Of a DNA stretch of 64,000 nucleotides, positions 45,662-54,566 are shown in pieces. The stretch comes from Bradyrhizobium sp. CCH5-F6 (GTDB lineage: Bacteria; Pseudomonadota; Alphaproteobacteria; Rhizobiales; Xanthobacteraceae). The notes below the pieces were generated by a model. That model did not search any database. It saw only the letters and a program-made list of their open reading frames with translations, and was not told the DNA's origin. The stretch lies in the NCBI RefSeq assembly GCF_001556045.1, contig NZ_LSIC01000012.1, positions 248,001-312,000 on the forward strand. Reading direction: 5' to 3'. The number at the start of each line of letters is the position of its first letter. The first letter of the stretch is position 1. The position numbers and the translations under genes were made by a program.

Positions 45662-46641
45662 CGCGTGGCTCCCTTTGCTTTCGAACGGGAGAACAGGCTC
45701 AGCAGCCCCCGCGGCAGGGCCAGCGAGATCAGGACGATCAACGTGCCGTAGACGATGAGGTCGACACCCCGCCCCGAACCGCCGAACTTGAAGCGCGTCA
45801 GCTCGGTCAGCGGGATCAGGATGGCCGCCCCCAACACCGGCCCCCACAGGGTGCCGATGCCGCCGAGCACGGCGGGCAGCGCCATCAGCAGCGAAAACTG
45901 GAAGCCCATGACGCTTTCGGGATCGATGTAGGAGACGAACTGGGCGTAGAAGCTGCCGCCGACGGCGACCAGGAAGGCGGAGACCGCGGCCGCGCCCATC
46001 TTGGAATTGAACACGTCGACACCGAGGCTCTCGGCCGCCTCCGGGTTGTCCTTGACCGCGCGCCACCAGAATCCCCATTTGGAGTTTTCCAGCCACCAAG
46101 TCACGAACCAGGCAAGGCAGCACAGCGCCAGCGCGAAATAGAAGTACGGCAGCTTGGTGCGCAGGAACTGAAATTTCAGCCAGCTGTCGCCGCGGATCGG
46201 AATCGTGATCCCCATCGCGGCGCCTGCCCACTCCCAGTTGTGGAACAGAAGCAAGCCGATCTCGGCGATGACGATTGTAGCGATCACGAAGTAATGGCCG
46301 CGCAGACGGAAGAAGGGATAGCCGAGCCCCATCGCGATCAGCGCCGAGACCACCCCACCCGCCAGCATGCCGAACCAGGGCAGCACGCCGAACTTGGTGA
46401 AGAGCAGCTCGGTGGTGTAGGCACCCAGGCCGAAATACAGGGCGTGGCCGAGCGAAATCTGCCCGCAATAGCCGGACAGGATGTTCCAGCTCTGCGACAG
46501 GCCCGCGTACATCAGCGTCAGGATCAGGATGTTCTGGACGACGACGTCCTTCACGAACAATGGCGTCAGCGCCGCGATGAGGGCGAGCAGCGCGGCGATG
46601 ATGAGGTCGCGGCGGCGCCGCGCTGTAAAATCCTTGTCCAT
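45658..46641 (-). CDS. livM: Branched-chain-type ABC transporter permease (LivM)
   Basis: 327 aa hydrophobic protein with about ten membrane segments (LIIAALLALIAALTPLFV, then repeated helices) and the LivM signature SGYCGQISLGHALYFGLGAY plus the coupling loop GVDVFNSKMGAAAVSAFLVA. Its ATG overlaps the livH stop by one base (TGATG). It forms the translocation pore with LivH. Confidence 0.94.
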   Translation of the reverse strand: MDKDFTARRRRDLIIAALLALIAALTPLFVKDVVVQNILILTLMYAGLSQSWNILSGYCGQISLGHALYFGLGAYTTELLFTKFGVLPWFGMLAGGVVSALIAMGLGYPFFRLRGHYFVIATIVIAEIGLLLFHNWEWAGAAMGITIPIRGDSWLKFQFLRTKLPYFYFALALCCLAWFVTWWLENSKWGFWWRAVKDNPEAAESLGVDVFNSKMGAAAVSAFLVAVGGSFYAQFVSYIDPESVMGFQFSLLMALPAVLGGIGTLWGPVLGAAILIPLTELTRFKFGGSGRGVDLIVYGTLIVLISLALPRGLLSLFSRSKAKGATR

Positions 46642-47519
46642 CAGATCGATCCGAACAAGCCACGCGGCCGGATGAAGACAACGAGGAGGTAGACGGAGTA
46701 GATGCCGACCGATTTCAGCGAGGGCGGCAGCACCAGCGCAGTGATCGCCTCGACGAGGCCGACGATGATGCCGCCCGCAAACGCGCCGAACACGCTGCCG
46801 AAGCCGCCGAGCGCCACAGTGACATAGGCGATCAGGGCAAAGGACGCGCCGACATCGGGGTAGATATAGAAGAAGATCGCCATGATCGCGCCGGCGAGAC
46901 CGACCAGCGCGGCACCCAGCCCCCAGCCGAACGCAAACACGCGATTCTTGTCGATGCCCACAAGTGCGACCGCGCCGGGATCTTCGCGAGTGGCCTCGAT
47001 CGCACGGCCGAAATCAGTGCGATGGATGAAGAAGTAGAGACCGGCAAAGGCGAGAATTGAGACCAGCGCGCCGACCAGCTGCGGCTCCGGCAGGAAGATG
47101 CCGGCAACCGAGATGGTTTTGCCGCCGAGCCAGGACTGCGGGATGCTGCGATAGTCGGGCGTGAAGAAGAACTGCGCAAGACCGCGCATCACGATGGCAA
47201 GGCCGAACGTGGTGAAGATCTGCACCATGCCGGCGTTGGCCTTCGCCCGCATGGCGAAACGTACAAGGAGCAGGTAGACGACCGCTCCGAATACAAACAA
47301 CGCTGCAGCGACCAACGGCGCCGACAGCAGGGGATCGATCGCGAAGAAGGCGAACAGAAAGAAGGACAGGTACATCGCGAGCATCAGGAACTCGCCATGG
47401 GCGAAGTTCGTGACGTCCATCAGGCCGAAGATCAGCGCGAGGCCGACCGCGATCAGTCCGTAGAGCAGGCCCATGAGAAGGCCGCTCGCGAGACTCTGGA
47501 TAATGGCTTGGGCTGTCAA
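46641..47519 (-). CDS. livH: Branched-chain-type ABC transporter permease (LivH)
   Basis: 292 aa with the LivH pattern GLLMGLLYGLIAVGLALIFG, VTNFAHGEFLMLAMY, and GIDKNRVFAFGWGLGAALVG (coupling region). The frame is open upstream into repeat E without a ribosome site. A TTG start here, preceded by GGGGGACGAGAG, gives the usual short N-terminus (TAQAIIQSLASGL) and is preferred. Together with livM, livG, livF and the binding protein at 47687 it makes a complete importer. Confidence 0.9.
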   Translation of the reverse strand: MTAQAIIQSLASGLLMGLLYGLIAVGLALIFGLMDVTNFAHGEFLMLAMYLSFFLFAFFAIDPLLSAPLVAAALFVFGAVVYLLLVRFAMRAKANAGMVQIFTTFGLAIVMRGLAQFFFTPDYRSIPQSWLGGKTISVAGIFLPEPQLVGALVSILAFAGLYFFIHRTDFGRAIEATREDPGAVALVGIDKNRVFAFGWGLGAALVGLAGAIMAIFFYIYPDVGASFALIAYVTVALGGFGSVFGAFAGGIIVGLVEAITALVLPPSLKSVGIYSVYLLVVFIRPRGLFGSI

Positions 47520-47554
47520 CTCTCGTCCCCCGTTCGAAAAGTCACCGTCTGCTC

Positions 47555-47640
47555 CGTCATTGCGAGCAAAGCGAAGCAATCCAGCATCCCACCACGGAGA
47601 CAGTCTGGATTGCTTTGTCGCTTCGCCCCTCGCAACGACG
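47555..47640. repeat. Intergenic palindromic repeat, family E (copy 1)
   Basis: CGTCATTGCGAGCAAAGCGAAGCAATCC mirrored by GGATTGCTTTGTCGCTTCGCC...CGCAACGACG. It lies between the binding-protein gene and livH, where it could lower expression of the permease genes. The second copy is at 57347-57427. Confidence 0.8.
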
Positions 47641-47686
47641 AGGCTCGCGCGACGATCGCGATGTGCTCCACTGCTCCCGCAGCACC

Positions 47687-48931
47687 CTATTTCATCGGCC
47701 AGATCGCCTCGGCGATCGCGGCCTGCGGCGGGAAGATGGTGACGAACTTGCCGCCGACATATTGCAACAGCACCGGGTCGGCGTCGTTGTTCTGACCCAT
47801 CTCGTCGAACTTGACGCGCTTCCAGGGCATGATGGTCTGATCGCCCGGGATGTCGGTCGCCGCCAGCGCGTCTCGGATCTTCTCGCCGTCGGTCGACTTG
47901 GCACGGTTGATGGCGTCGGCGAGGATGATCAGGCCCATGAACTGGCGCGAGGTGAGATCGTTGAAATCCTTGCCCGACTTCGCCTTGAACATGTCGTTGA
48001 TCTTGCCGACCATCGGGCGCTTCTGCGCGAGGTCGAGCGAGAACGTGCCGCGCGAGATCACGCCTTCGAGCTTGTCGCCGACGGCATCATAGAGCGCCTT
48101 CTCGGAGAAGCCGGCGTCCTGCGCCACGATCGCGTTCGGCTTGTAGCCGAGCTCGGCCATGGTCTTGACCAGAAGGATGCCATCGGTGGTGTAGCTCGAC
48201 GGCATCAGCACGTCGGCATTGGCGGTCTTGAGCTGCTGCACCTCGGCCGAGAGCGAGGGCGAGTTGGCGCGGTACTTGATGTCGGTGACGATCTTGTAGC
48301 CGCGCTCGCCGGCGATCTTGGTCTGGGCGTTGCCGGAGTCGGTACCGAAGATGGTGTCTTCATGGAACAGAGACAGCGTCTCGATCTTGGTGCCCTTCTT
48401 CTTCATGGCATCGAAGAAGTCGAACATCGCGGCCGAGTACATCTCGTCATGGGGCGCCGCGCGGAAGTAATATTTCAGGCCGCGGCGATGCAGGCTGGGC
48501 GAGGAATTGTCGGCGGAAACGAACGGGACCTGGTAGCGTTCGCAGATCTGGCTGACGGTGACGGCGACCGCGCTCTGATAGGTGCCGATGACGGCGCAGA
48601 CCTTCTCCTGCGTGATCAGGCGCTCGGCTTCGGCGCGGCCCTTCTGCGGGTCGGCCTGGTGGTCGGCGAACACGAGACGGATCTTCGCGCCGCCGAGTCC
48701 CGGCAGGCCTTCGCCCTTCGCCAGCGGCAGGTCGAAATCGGTGTTCTTGTTGATGACTTCGAGCGCGGTCTCATAGGCCTTCTGCGCGTCGACGCCCTGC
48801 TGCGCGCTGCCGCCGGAGAACGGATAGATCACGCCGATCACGACTTCCGAGGTCTGTGCGCGCGCTGCCAGCGGCACGAGAGCGGCAGTGGCGGTGGCTC
48901 CCAACAACACGTCGCGGCGAGTGATCGTCAT
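47687..48931 (-). CDS. ABC-type substrate-binding protein, branched-chain type
   Basis: 414 aa, type I periplasmic-binding fold. Signal peptide MTITRRDVLLGATATAALVPLAARA with cleavage near ARAQ. Mature part shows IGVIYPFSGGSAQQG, FADHQADPQKGRAEAERLI, AVIGTYQSAVAV, SLFHEDTIFGTD and PWKRVKFDEMGQN. It captures the cargo for LivHMGF. AGGGGACTTTGCC precedes the chosen ATG; 30 upstream codons in frame are not supported. It is the first gene of the transport operon; the substrate could be an amide or short hydroxy acid, judging from the catabolic genes next door. Confidence 0.92.
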   Translation of the reverse strand: MTITRRDVLLGATATAALVPLAARAQTSEVVIGVIYPFSGGSAQQGVDAQKAYETALEVINKNTDFDLPLAKGEGLPGLGGAKIRLVFADHQADPQKGRAEAERLITQEKVCAVIGTYQSAVAVTVSQICERYQVPFVSADNSSPSLHRRGLKYYFRAAPHDEMYSAAMFDFFDAMKKKGTKIETLSLFHEDTIFGTDSGNAQTKIAGERGYKIVTDIKYRANSPSLSAEVQQLKTANADVLMPSSYTTDGILLVKTMAELGYKPNAIVAQDAGFSEKALYDAVGDKLEGVISRGTFSLDLAQKRPMVGKINDMFKAKSGKDFNDLTSRQFMGLIILADAINRAKSTDGEKIRDALAATDIPGDQTIMPWKRVKFDEMGQNNDADPVLLQYVGGKFVTIFPPQAAIAEAIWPMK

Positions 48932-49020
48932 GGCAAAGTCCCCTGTTACTGAATTGCGGTTGATCGAATGAAGCGATTGATGGATGCGGTAAAGCCTGAA
49001 GAAGCAGCAGACGCTGCCCA

Positions 49021-49836
49021 CTAAATCACGGCCATGTTTCTGTTCTTCAGATCCGTCACCAGCATGAGGCCGGGCGAATGCGTGATGGCGAACGGGAGTT
49101 TTGCGGCATTGATCACCGATTGCGGCGTCACCCCGCAGGCCCAGAACACCGGAATCTCGTCGTCGGCGACCGGCACCGGATCGCCATAGTCGGGCTTGGC
49201 GATGTCCTTGATGCCGATCAGATGCGGATGGCCGAGATGCACGGGCGCGCCGTGCACGGCGGGATAGCGCGAGGTGATCTGCACCGCCCGAATTGCGTCA
49301 GCCGGCTTGAAGGGACGCATCGACACGACCATGGGACCGGCGAACGGCCCGGCCTCGCCGCAAGGAATGTTGGTGCGATACATCGGCACGCGCACGTTCT
49401 TCTCGATGTGGCGGATCGGCATGCCCTCTTCGAGCAGGGCCTCTTCGAACGAGAAGGAGCAGCCGAGCACGAAGGTCACGAGGTCGTCGCGCCAATACTT
49501 GGTCACGTCGGTCGGCTCGTCCACGACCTCGCCGTCGCGCCAGACGCGGTAGCGCGGCACGTCGGTGCGGATGTCGAGATCGGCGCCGAGCGAGGGGATG
49601 TGAGGACTGCCGACATCGGACATGCCGATGATCGGGCACGGCTTCGGATTGAGCTGGCAGAAGCGGTGGAAGGCGCTGGCATATTCGGCAGGCAGGATCG
49701 CCAGATTGCCCTGGACGAAACCCGGAGCGACGCCGGCGGTGGAGGCGACCAGCCCCTCGCGATAGGCGAGCCGGGCCCTGCGGCTCGGAAGGGAGTCGGT
49801 TGTTTCAGTTTGCTGCGCTGCCACCAAAACAGTCAT
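49021..49836 (-). CDS. DUF1445 putative hydro-lyase / D-glutamate cyclase-like protein
   Basis: 271 aa, YcsI/DUF1445 family. Conserved stretches: [59 protein letters not shown], and the ending [14 protein letters not shown] with [12 protein letters not shown]. The mammalian relative is D-glutamate cyclase; many bacterial ones are annotated as putative hydro-lyases of unknown substrate. The start MTVLVAAQQ is chosen 15 codons inside the open frame. It is divergent from the LysR gene across a perfect palindrome, so it is probably LysR-controlled. Confidence 0.9.
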   Translation of the reverse strand: MTVLVAAQQTETTDSLPSRRARLAYREGLVASTAGVAPGFVQGNLAILPAEYASAFHRFCQLNPKPCPIIGMSDVGSPHIPSLGADLDIRTDVPRYRVWRDGEVVDEPTDVTKYWRDDLVTFVLGCSFSFEEALLEEGMPIRHIEKNVRVPMYRTNIPCGEAGPFAGPMVVSMRPFKPADAIRAVQITSRYPAVHGAPVHLGHPHLIGIKDIAKPDYGDPVPVADDEIPVFWACGVTPQSVINAAKLPFAITHSPGLMLVTDLKNRNMAVI

Positions 49837-49917
49837 GTGATCGACCTGCCTATAAACTCGACAAAGACAAGCCAACACCAAGCGTGCTATAAAGTCTAAT
49901 CGTCGTTTCTAATCAAT

Positions 49918-49940
49918 ATCGATAAATCTGATTTATCGAT
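49918..49940. promoter_or_regulatory. Perfect palindrome in the LysR/DUF1445 control region
   Basis: ATCGATAAAT, three bases CTG, then ATTTATCGAT: a perfect 10-bp inverted repeat ending 15 bp before the LysR start codon and 81 bp from the DUF1445 start. It contains a T-N11-A motif (ATAAATCTGATTTAT), as in LysR-type binding sites. Likely the regulator's operator, controlling its own and the divergent gene. Confidence 0.7.
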
Positions 49941-49955
49941 CGGGAAATCCTTCCA

Positions 49956-50873
49956 ATGCTGGACTTCAGGTCGATCGAGACTTTCCTGTGGGTCGTGAAG
50001 CTCGGCAGCTTTCGTGGCGCCGCGCAACGGCTCAACACGACCCAGCCCGCGATCTCCCAACGCATCGCGCAGCTCGAGCGCGAGATGGGCGTCAAGCTCC
50101 TGAATCGCGATCATCGCATCGCCTCGCCGACACCGAGCGGCCGGCAGATGATGGTCTATGCCGAGAAGCTGATCGGTCTGCGGGCCGCGATGATGGCGGA
50201 GATCGGCGACCGCTCGGCGATGCGCGGCGTGATGCGCCTCGGTGTCGCCGAAACCATCGTGCACACTTGGCTGCCGCGGCTCGTGAAGAGCGTGAACGAG
50301 GTCTACCCGAACCTCTCGCTGGAGATCGAGGTCGACATCACGCCGAACCTCACCGCGCGCCTCCTCGCGCAGGAGATCGAGCTTGCTTTCGTGGTCGGAC
50401 CGCTATCCGCCTCCGGCGTGCACAACCGCGTGCTCGCCGATTATCCGATCGGCTTCCTCGCCAGTCCCTCGCTCGGGCTCGGCAAAGGCCCGTTGACGCC
50501 GGCGCAGCTCGCGCGGTTTCCGATCATCACCTTCCCGCGCAAGACCAAGCCCTACGAGGTCGTACGAGAGGTGTTCGACCGGCCGGAGCTGCCGCCGATC
50601 CGGCTGCACGCCTCCGCTTCGCTCGCGACGGTCATCCACATGGCGATCGAGGGCCTCGGCATCGCCGTTATTCCCGACGCCATCGTCGAGAACGAGCTCG
50701 CCGACGGGCGACTGCAACTGCTCGACACCGATCTTTCGATCGCGCCGCTGACCTTCACCGCGAGCTGGCTCGCCTCGCCCGACGTCGTCGCCGTGGAGCG
50801 CGTCGCCGAGCTTGCACGGCAGATAGCGCAGAGCAGCCTCGCGGTTGACGCGCCCGCGCAGGCGCGTCATTGA
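49956..50873 (+). CDS. LysR-family transcriptional regulator
   Basis: 305 aa. N-terminal winged helix-turn-helix RSIETFLWVVKLGSFRGAAQRLNTTQPAISQRIAQLE (given in parts: TFLWVVKLGSF, AAQRLNTTQPAISQ), then a linker helix and the substrate-binding domain (LRLGVAETIVHTWLP, EIELAFVVGP, MAIEGLGIAVIP). The short distance to the palindrome at 49918-49940 supports autoregulation. Neighbours suggest it senses a hydroxy- or amino-acid-like compound handled by the following genes; the ligand is unknown. Confidence 0.92.
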   Translation: MLDFRSIETFLWVVKLGSFRGAAQRLNTTQPAISQRIAQLEREMGVKLLNRDHRIASPTPSGRQMMVYAEKLIGLRAAMMAEIGDRSAMRGVMRLGVAETIVHTWLPRLVKSVNEVYPNLSLEIEVDITPNLTARLLAQEIELAFVVGPLSASGVHNRVLADYPIGFLASPSLGLGKGPLTPAQLARFPIITFPRKTKPYEVVREVFDRPELPPIRLHASASLATVIHMAIEGLGIAVIPDAIVENELADGRLQLLDTDLSIAPLTFTASWLASPDVVAVERVAELARQIAQSSLAVDAPAQARH

Positions 50874-50895
50874 AAAAGCGCCGGACAACCTTCAA

Positions 50896-50978
50896 CGTCG
50901 TTCCGGGGCGATGCGACAGCATCGAACCCGGAATCTCGAGATTCCGGGGCCGGCTGTTTGAGCCGCTCCGGAATGACA
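50896..50978. repeat. Intergenic palindromic repeat, family F (copy 2)
   Basis: CGTTCCGGGGCGATGCGAC with mirrored GCTCCGGAATGACA end and ATCTCGAGAT at the centre. Related to copy 1 at 14804. It ends 19 bp before the hydrolase start. Confidence 0.75.
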
Positions 50979-50996
50979 AACTGAGAGACTGACCGC

Positions 50997-52247
50997 ATGA
51001 GCCGAGCCGCCACCAATCTGCAAATCGATTCCGCCCGTCTCTGGGGCTCCATCCACGAGACCGCAAAGTTCGGCGCGACGGCCAAGGGCGGCGTACGGCG
51101 GCTGACGCTGAGCGCGGAAGACAAGCAGGTGCGCGACTGGTTCCGCAAGGCCTGCGAGGAGGCCGGACTGGAAGTCCACATCGACGCGCTCGGCTCCATG
51201 TTCGGCCTGCGCAAGGGCCGCGACATGTCGAAGCCGCCCGTCGGCATCGGCTCGCATCTCGATACACAGCCGACCGGCGGCAAGTATGACGGCATCCTGG
51301 GGACGCTCGGCGCACTGGAGGTGATCCGGACGCTGAACGATGCCGGCATCGAGACCGAGGCGCCGATCTGCGTCGTCAACTGGACCAACGAGGAAGGCTC
51401 TCGCTTCGCGCCTGCGATGATGGCCTCCGCCGCCTATGTCGGCGACTTCACCACCGACGACATTCTGTCGCGCAAGGACGCAGAAGGCGTGACAGTGGGC
51501 CAGGCGCTCGACGGCATCGGCTATCGCGGCGACAAGCCGGTCGGCTTCCAGAAGCTCGGCTGCTTCGTCGAGCTGCACATCGAACAGGGTCCAATTCTGG
51601 AAGCGGAAGGCAAGACCATCGGCGTGGTCGATTCCGGTCAGGGCGTATTGTGGTACGACGGCAAGATTTCCGGCTTCGAGAGCCATGCGGGTTCGACGCC
51701 GATGCCACTGCGACGCGATGCGCTGGCGACACTGTCGGAGATCGTGCTGGCGATGGAAGCGATTGCCAGGAAGCATGGGCCCAATGCGGTCGGCACCATC
51801 GGCGAGGCCGTGATCGCAAATCCCTCGCGCAACGTCATTCCCGGCGAGATCGCCTTCACCATGGACTGCCGCAGCGCCGACGGCGCCATCATGGATGCGC
51901 TCGATCGCGATCTTCGAGCGGCCATTGCCGAGATCGCCGCGCGACGCAAGGTCGAGGTCAAGATCGATCTGGTCTGGCGCAAGCCGCCGACGCATTTCGA
52001 TCCGAAGTTGATCGCGGCGGTCGAAAATGCGGCGAAGACGCTCGGCTATGCCTCCCGCCGCATCACCTCCGGCGCCGGCCACGATGCCTGCAATCTCAAC
52101 ACCGTCATGCCTGCGGCGATGGTCTTCGTGCCCTGCAAGGACGGCATCAGCCACAACGAGCTGGAGGACGCGACGCAAGCGGACTGCGCCGCGGGCACCA
52201 ACGTGCTCATGCACACCGTGCTGGCGATCGCCGGCGTCGCGTCCTGA
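50997..52247 (+). CDS. M20-type Zn hydrolase (N-carbamoyl-amino-acid / allantoate amidohydrolase family)
   Basis: 416 aa. Metal-site residues: SHLDTQ (His 87), KYDGI (Asp 98), NEEGSRF (Glu 132-133), LHIEQGP, and a C-terminal His in AGHDACN. These fit the AmaB/HyuC/AllC group, which splits N-carbamoyl amino acids, allantoate or beta-ureidopropionate. Which of these it uses cannot be read from sequence. It comes just before a dehydrogenase with a 14-bp gap, so the two are co-transcribed, and next to a racemase and an amidase family set downstream. Confidence 0.9.
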   Translation: MSRAATNLQIDSARLWGSIHETAKFGATAKGGVRRLTLSAEDKQVRDWFRKACEEAGLEVHIDALGSMFGLRKGRDMSKPPVGIGSHLDTQPTGGKYDGILGTLGALEVIRTLNDAGIETEAPICVVNWTNEEGSRFAPAMMASAAYVGDFTTDDILSRKDAEGVTVGQALDGIGYRGDKPVGFQKLGCFVELHIEQGPILEAEGKTIGVVDSGQGVLWYDGKISGFESHAGSTPMPLRRDALATLSEIVLAMEAIARKHGPNAVGTIGEAVIANPSRNVIPGEIAFTMDCRSADGAIMDALDRDLRAAIAEIAARRKVEVKIDLVWRKPPTHFDPKLIAAVENAAKTLGYASRRITSGAGHDACNLNTVMPAAMVFVPCKDGISHNELEDATQADCAAGTNVLMHTVLAIAGVAS

Positions 52248-52261
52248 CTGGAGAAGAAGCC

Positions 52262-53173
52262 ATGCGCGGAGTTTTCGTCGACGCCAATGAAGCCCTCGCC
52301 GTGATCATGGAGCGGCTGGAGAAACCCGGCGACCCAAAGGTGCGGATCCACAGGGATCCCGACATCAAGCCGGAGCAATATCCCGAAATCCTCGACGGCG
52401 CCGAGATCGCGATCGTCGACCACACCGCGCTTCCCACCGACGTGGCGAGGAAATGCACGGGGCTGAAGCACGTCGTGTTCCTCGGCACCGGCGCGCGCAG
52501 CTACATGAACCCGGAGGAGCTCGCCGAGCTCGGCATTTCCGTGCATCTGATCAAGGGCTATGGCGACACGGCAGTGGCCGAGTGCGCGATCGCGCTGATG
52601 TGGGCCTCGGCCCGCGTCATCGCGATGATGGACCGCGAGATGCGGGCCGGGAACTGGCTGCGCGAGGACGGCATGCAGCTCACCGGCAAGACGCTCGGCC
52701 TGATCGGGTTCGGCGGCATTGCCGCCGAGGTCGCGCGCATCGCGACCGGCTCGGGCATGAAGGTGATCGCCTGGAATCGCTCGCCGAAGAGCTATCCCGG
52801 TGTCGAGTTCACCGATCTCGATACGGTGCTGGCGAAGAGCGACGTCGTGTCACTGCATCTTCTGCTCAACGACGAAACGCGCGGCATGATCACGCGCGAC
52901 AGGATCTTCGCGATGAAGCGCGGTGTCATTCTCGTCAACACCGCCCGCGCCGCGATCGTCGACGAGGCCGCCATGATCGAGGCGCTGAAGTCCGGCCACA
53001 TCCGTCATGCCGGCCTCGACGTCTTCAATACGGAGCCGCTCCCCGGCGATCATCCGCTGACGAAGCTGCCGAACGTGACGCTGTCGGCGCATTCGGCCTT
53101 CCGGACGCCGGAGGCGAGCGAGAACCTGATTGGCGCGGCGTGGGAGCACTGCCGCCGGATCGTGAATTCGTAG
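52262..53173 (+). CDS. D-isomer-specific 2-hydroxyacid dehydrogenase (NAD-dependent)
   Basis: 303 aa. NAD site GLIGFGGIAAEVAR (glycine motif GFGGIA), catalytic Arg in VNTARAAIVDE, Glu in FNTEPLPGD and His in LSAHSAF. It reduces 2-oxoacids to D-2-hydroxyacids or the reverse. GGAGAAG precedes the ATG. The stop codon TAG is the second to fourth base of the family A repeat that begins at 53170, so the last residues (RIVNS) end where the repeat starts. Confidence 0.9.
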   Translation: MRGVFVDANEALAVIMERLEKPGDPKVRIHRDPDIKPEQYPEILDGAEIAIVDHTALPTDVARKCTGLKHVVFLGTGARSYMNPEELAELGISVHLIKGYGDTAVAECAIALMWASARVIAMMDREMRAGNWLREDGMQLTGKTLGLIGFGGIAAEVARIATGSGMKVIAWNRSPKSYPGVEFTDLDTVLAKSDVVSLHLLLNDETRGMITRDRIFAMKRGVILVNTARAAIVDEAAMIEALKSGHIRHAGLDVFNTEPLPGDHPLTKLPNVTLSAHSAFRTPEASENLIGAAWEHCRRIVNS

Positions 53174-53284
53174 GGTGGGTTAGCCCTGCAGTTGCGCGAA
53201 GCGCATCTGCAGGGCGTAACCCACCACTGTATATTTCCGCGGACGCAGAAGCGGTGGGTTACGCCTTCGGCTAACCCACCCTAC
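53170..53284. repeat. Intergenic palindromic repeat, family A (copy 3)
   Basis: GTAGGGTGGGTTAGCC and GGCTAACCCACCCTAC outer arms, GCGTAACCCACC and GGTGGGTTACGC inner arms. Its first bases supply the stop codon of the dehydrogenase gene. Confidence 0.88.
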
Positions 53285-53323
53285 ACTCCCCGCCATATTG
53301 TGAAGGGACAAGAGCGACAACAC

Positions 53324-54397
53324 ATGGCTGACTATCGCACCATCAAGGCCGAAGCGCTCACCAACGTCGTCCGCGCCATCGTCAAGGCCGGCGGCTCCTC
53401 GGACCGAGAGGCCGAGCTCGTGTCCACCAATCTCGTCGAGGCCAATCTCAAAGGCCACGACTCGCACGGCGTCGGCATGATCCCGCGCTACATCCAGAGC
53501 GTCACGACGGGCGGCCTCGCCGTGAACCAGCACGTCAAGATCGTGCTCGACACCGGTCCGCTTCTCACCCTCGACGGCCTCACGGGCTACGGCCAGGTGA
53601 TCGGCTATGAAGCGATGGAGCTGGCCGCCGAGCGCGCCAAGCGCAATGGCGTGTGCCTCGTCGGCCTTTCCAACTCGCACCACATCGGCCGCATCGGTCA
53701 CTGGGCCGAGCAGTGCATCGACCATGGACTGGTCTCGATCCATTTCGTCAACGTGATCTCTCGGCCGATCGTGGCGCCCTGGGGCGGCAGCGATGCCCGC
53801 CACGGCACCAACCCGTTCTGCGTCGGCATCCCGCGCAGGGGCAAGGACCCGATCGTGCTCGATTTTGCCACCAGCAGGATCGCACAAGGCAAGACCCGTG
53901 TCGCCCACAACAAGGGCGTCGAGCTGGAGCCCGGCACCATCATCGACAATGAAGGCAAACCCACCGTCAATCCGCGCTACACCGTGATCCCGCCGCACGG
54001 CGCGATCCTGCCGTTCGGCGAGCATAAGGGCTCGGGGCTCGCGCTGGTGTGCGAAATCCTCGGCGGTGCGCTCTCAGGCGGGCAGGTGGTCAAGGGCCCG
54101 TCCGACGGCAAGCATAACGTTCTCAACGGCATGCTCTCGATCGTCATCGACCCGGGCAAGCTCGGCACCGGCGAGAACCTCGCACGTGAAGTCGAAAGTT
54201 TCGTCGCCTGGCACACCGCGTCGCCGCCTGGCCCCGGGATCGACAAGGTGAGGATCGCCGGCGAACCTGAGCGCGAGACCAAGACAAAGCGCCTCGCCGA
54301 AGGCATTCCGGTCGATCCGACCACCTGGCAGGAGATTCTTGAGGCTGGGAAGAAGTTCGGGCTGGATCAGGCGGCGATCGAGCAGATCGTGGGCTGA
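53324..54397 (+). CDS. Ldh2/malate-L-lactate dehydrogenase-family protein (YlbC type)
   Basis: 357 aa. The AllD/YbiC/DlgD family signature is seen in HDSHGVGMIPRYI, SNSHHIGRIGHWAEQC, RPIVAPWGGSDARHGTNP, and GEHKGSGLALVCEILGGALSGG. These NAD(P)-dependent enzymes act on 2-oxoacids (ureidoglycolate, malate, diketogulonate, sulfolactate). The substrate is not known here. The ATG is the first in a frame that also runs through repeat A upstream, which would be spurious. Confidence 0.9.
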   Translation: MADYRTIKAEALTNVVRAIVKAGGSSDREAELVSTNLVEANLKGHDSHGVGMIPRYIQSVTTGGLAVNQHVKIVLDTGPLLTLDGLTGYGQVIGYEAMELAAERAKRNGVCLVGLSNSHHIGRIGHWAEQCIDHGLVSIHFVNVISRPIVAPWGGSDARHGTNPFCVGIPRRGKDPIVLDFATSRIAQGKTRVAHNKGVELEPGTIIDNEGKPTVNPRYTVIPPHGAILPFGEHKGSGLALVCEILGGALSGGQVVKGPSDGKHNVLNGMLSIVIDPGKLGTGENLAREVESFVAWHTASPPGPGIDKVRIAGEPERETKTKRLAEGIPVDPTTWQEILEAGKKFGLDQAAIEQIVG

Positions 54398-54566
54398 TCG
54401 GGAACGAAGCGCATCGCTCCGCTTCGTTCCGACCTCATGGACGATCGCGCATGTGAGGCTGGACAACGGCGAAAGGTCGCCGCGGCCCGCGGAGCGGATT
54501 TGAACCGGCCCGCGTGGTCTTGCGACAACGCGGATGTCCCGGCCCTCATCCGCCTCCGAGGTTCAC

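Noticed and set aside
53192-53323. Upstream extension of the Ldh2-type gene through repeat A
   Set aside because: The extension is translated repeat sequence; the ATG at 53324 matches the family N-terminus.
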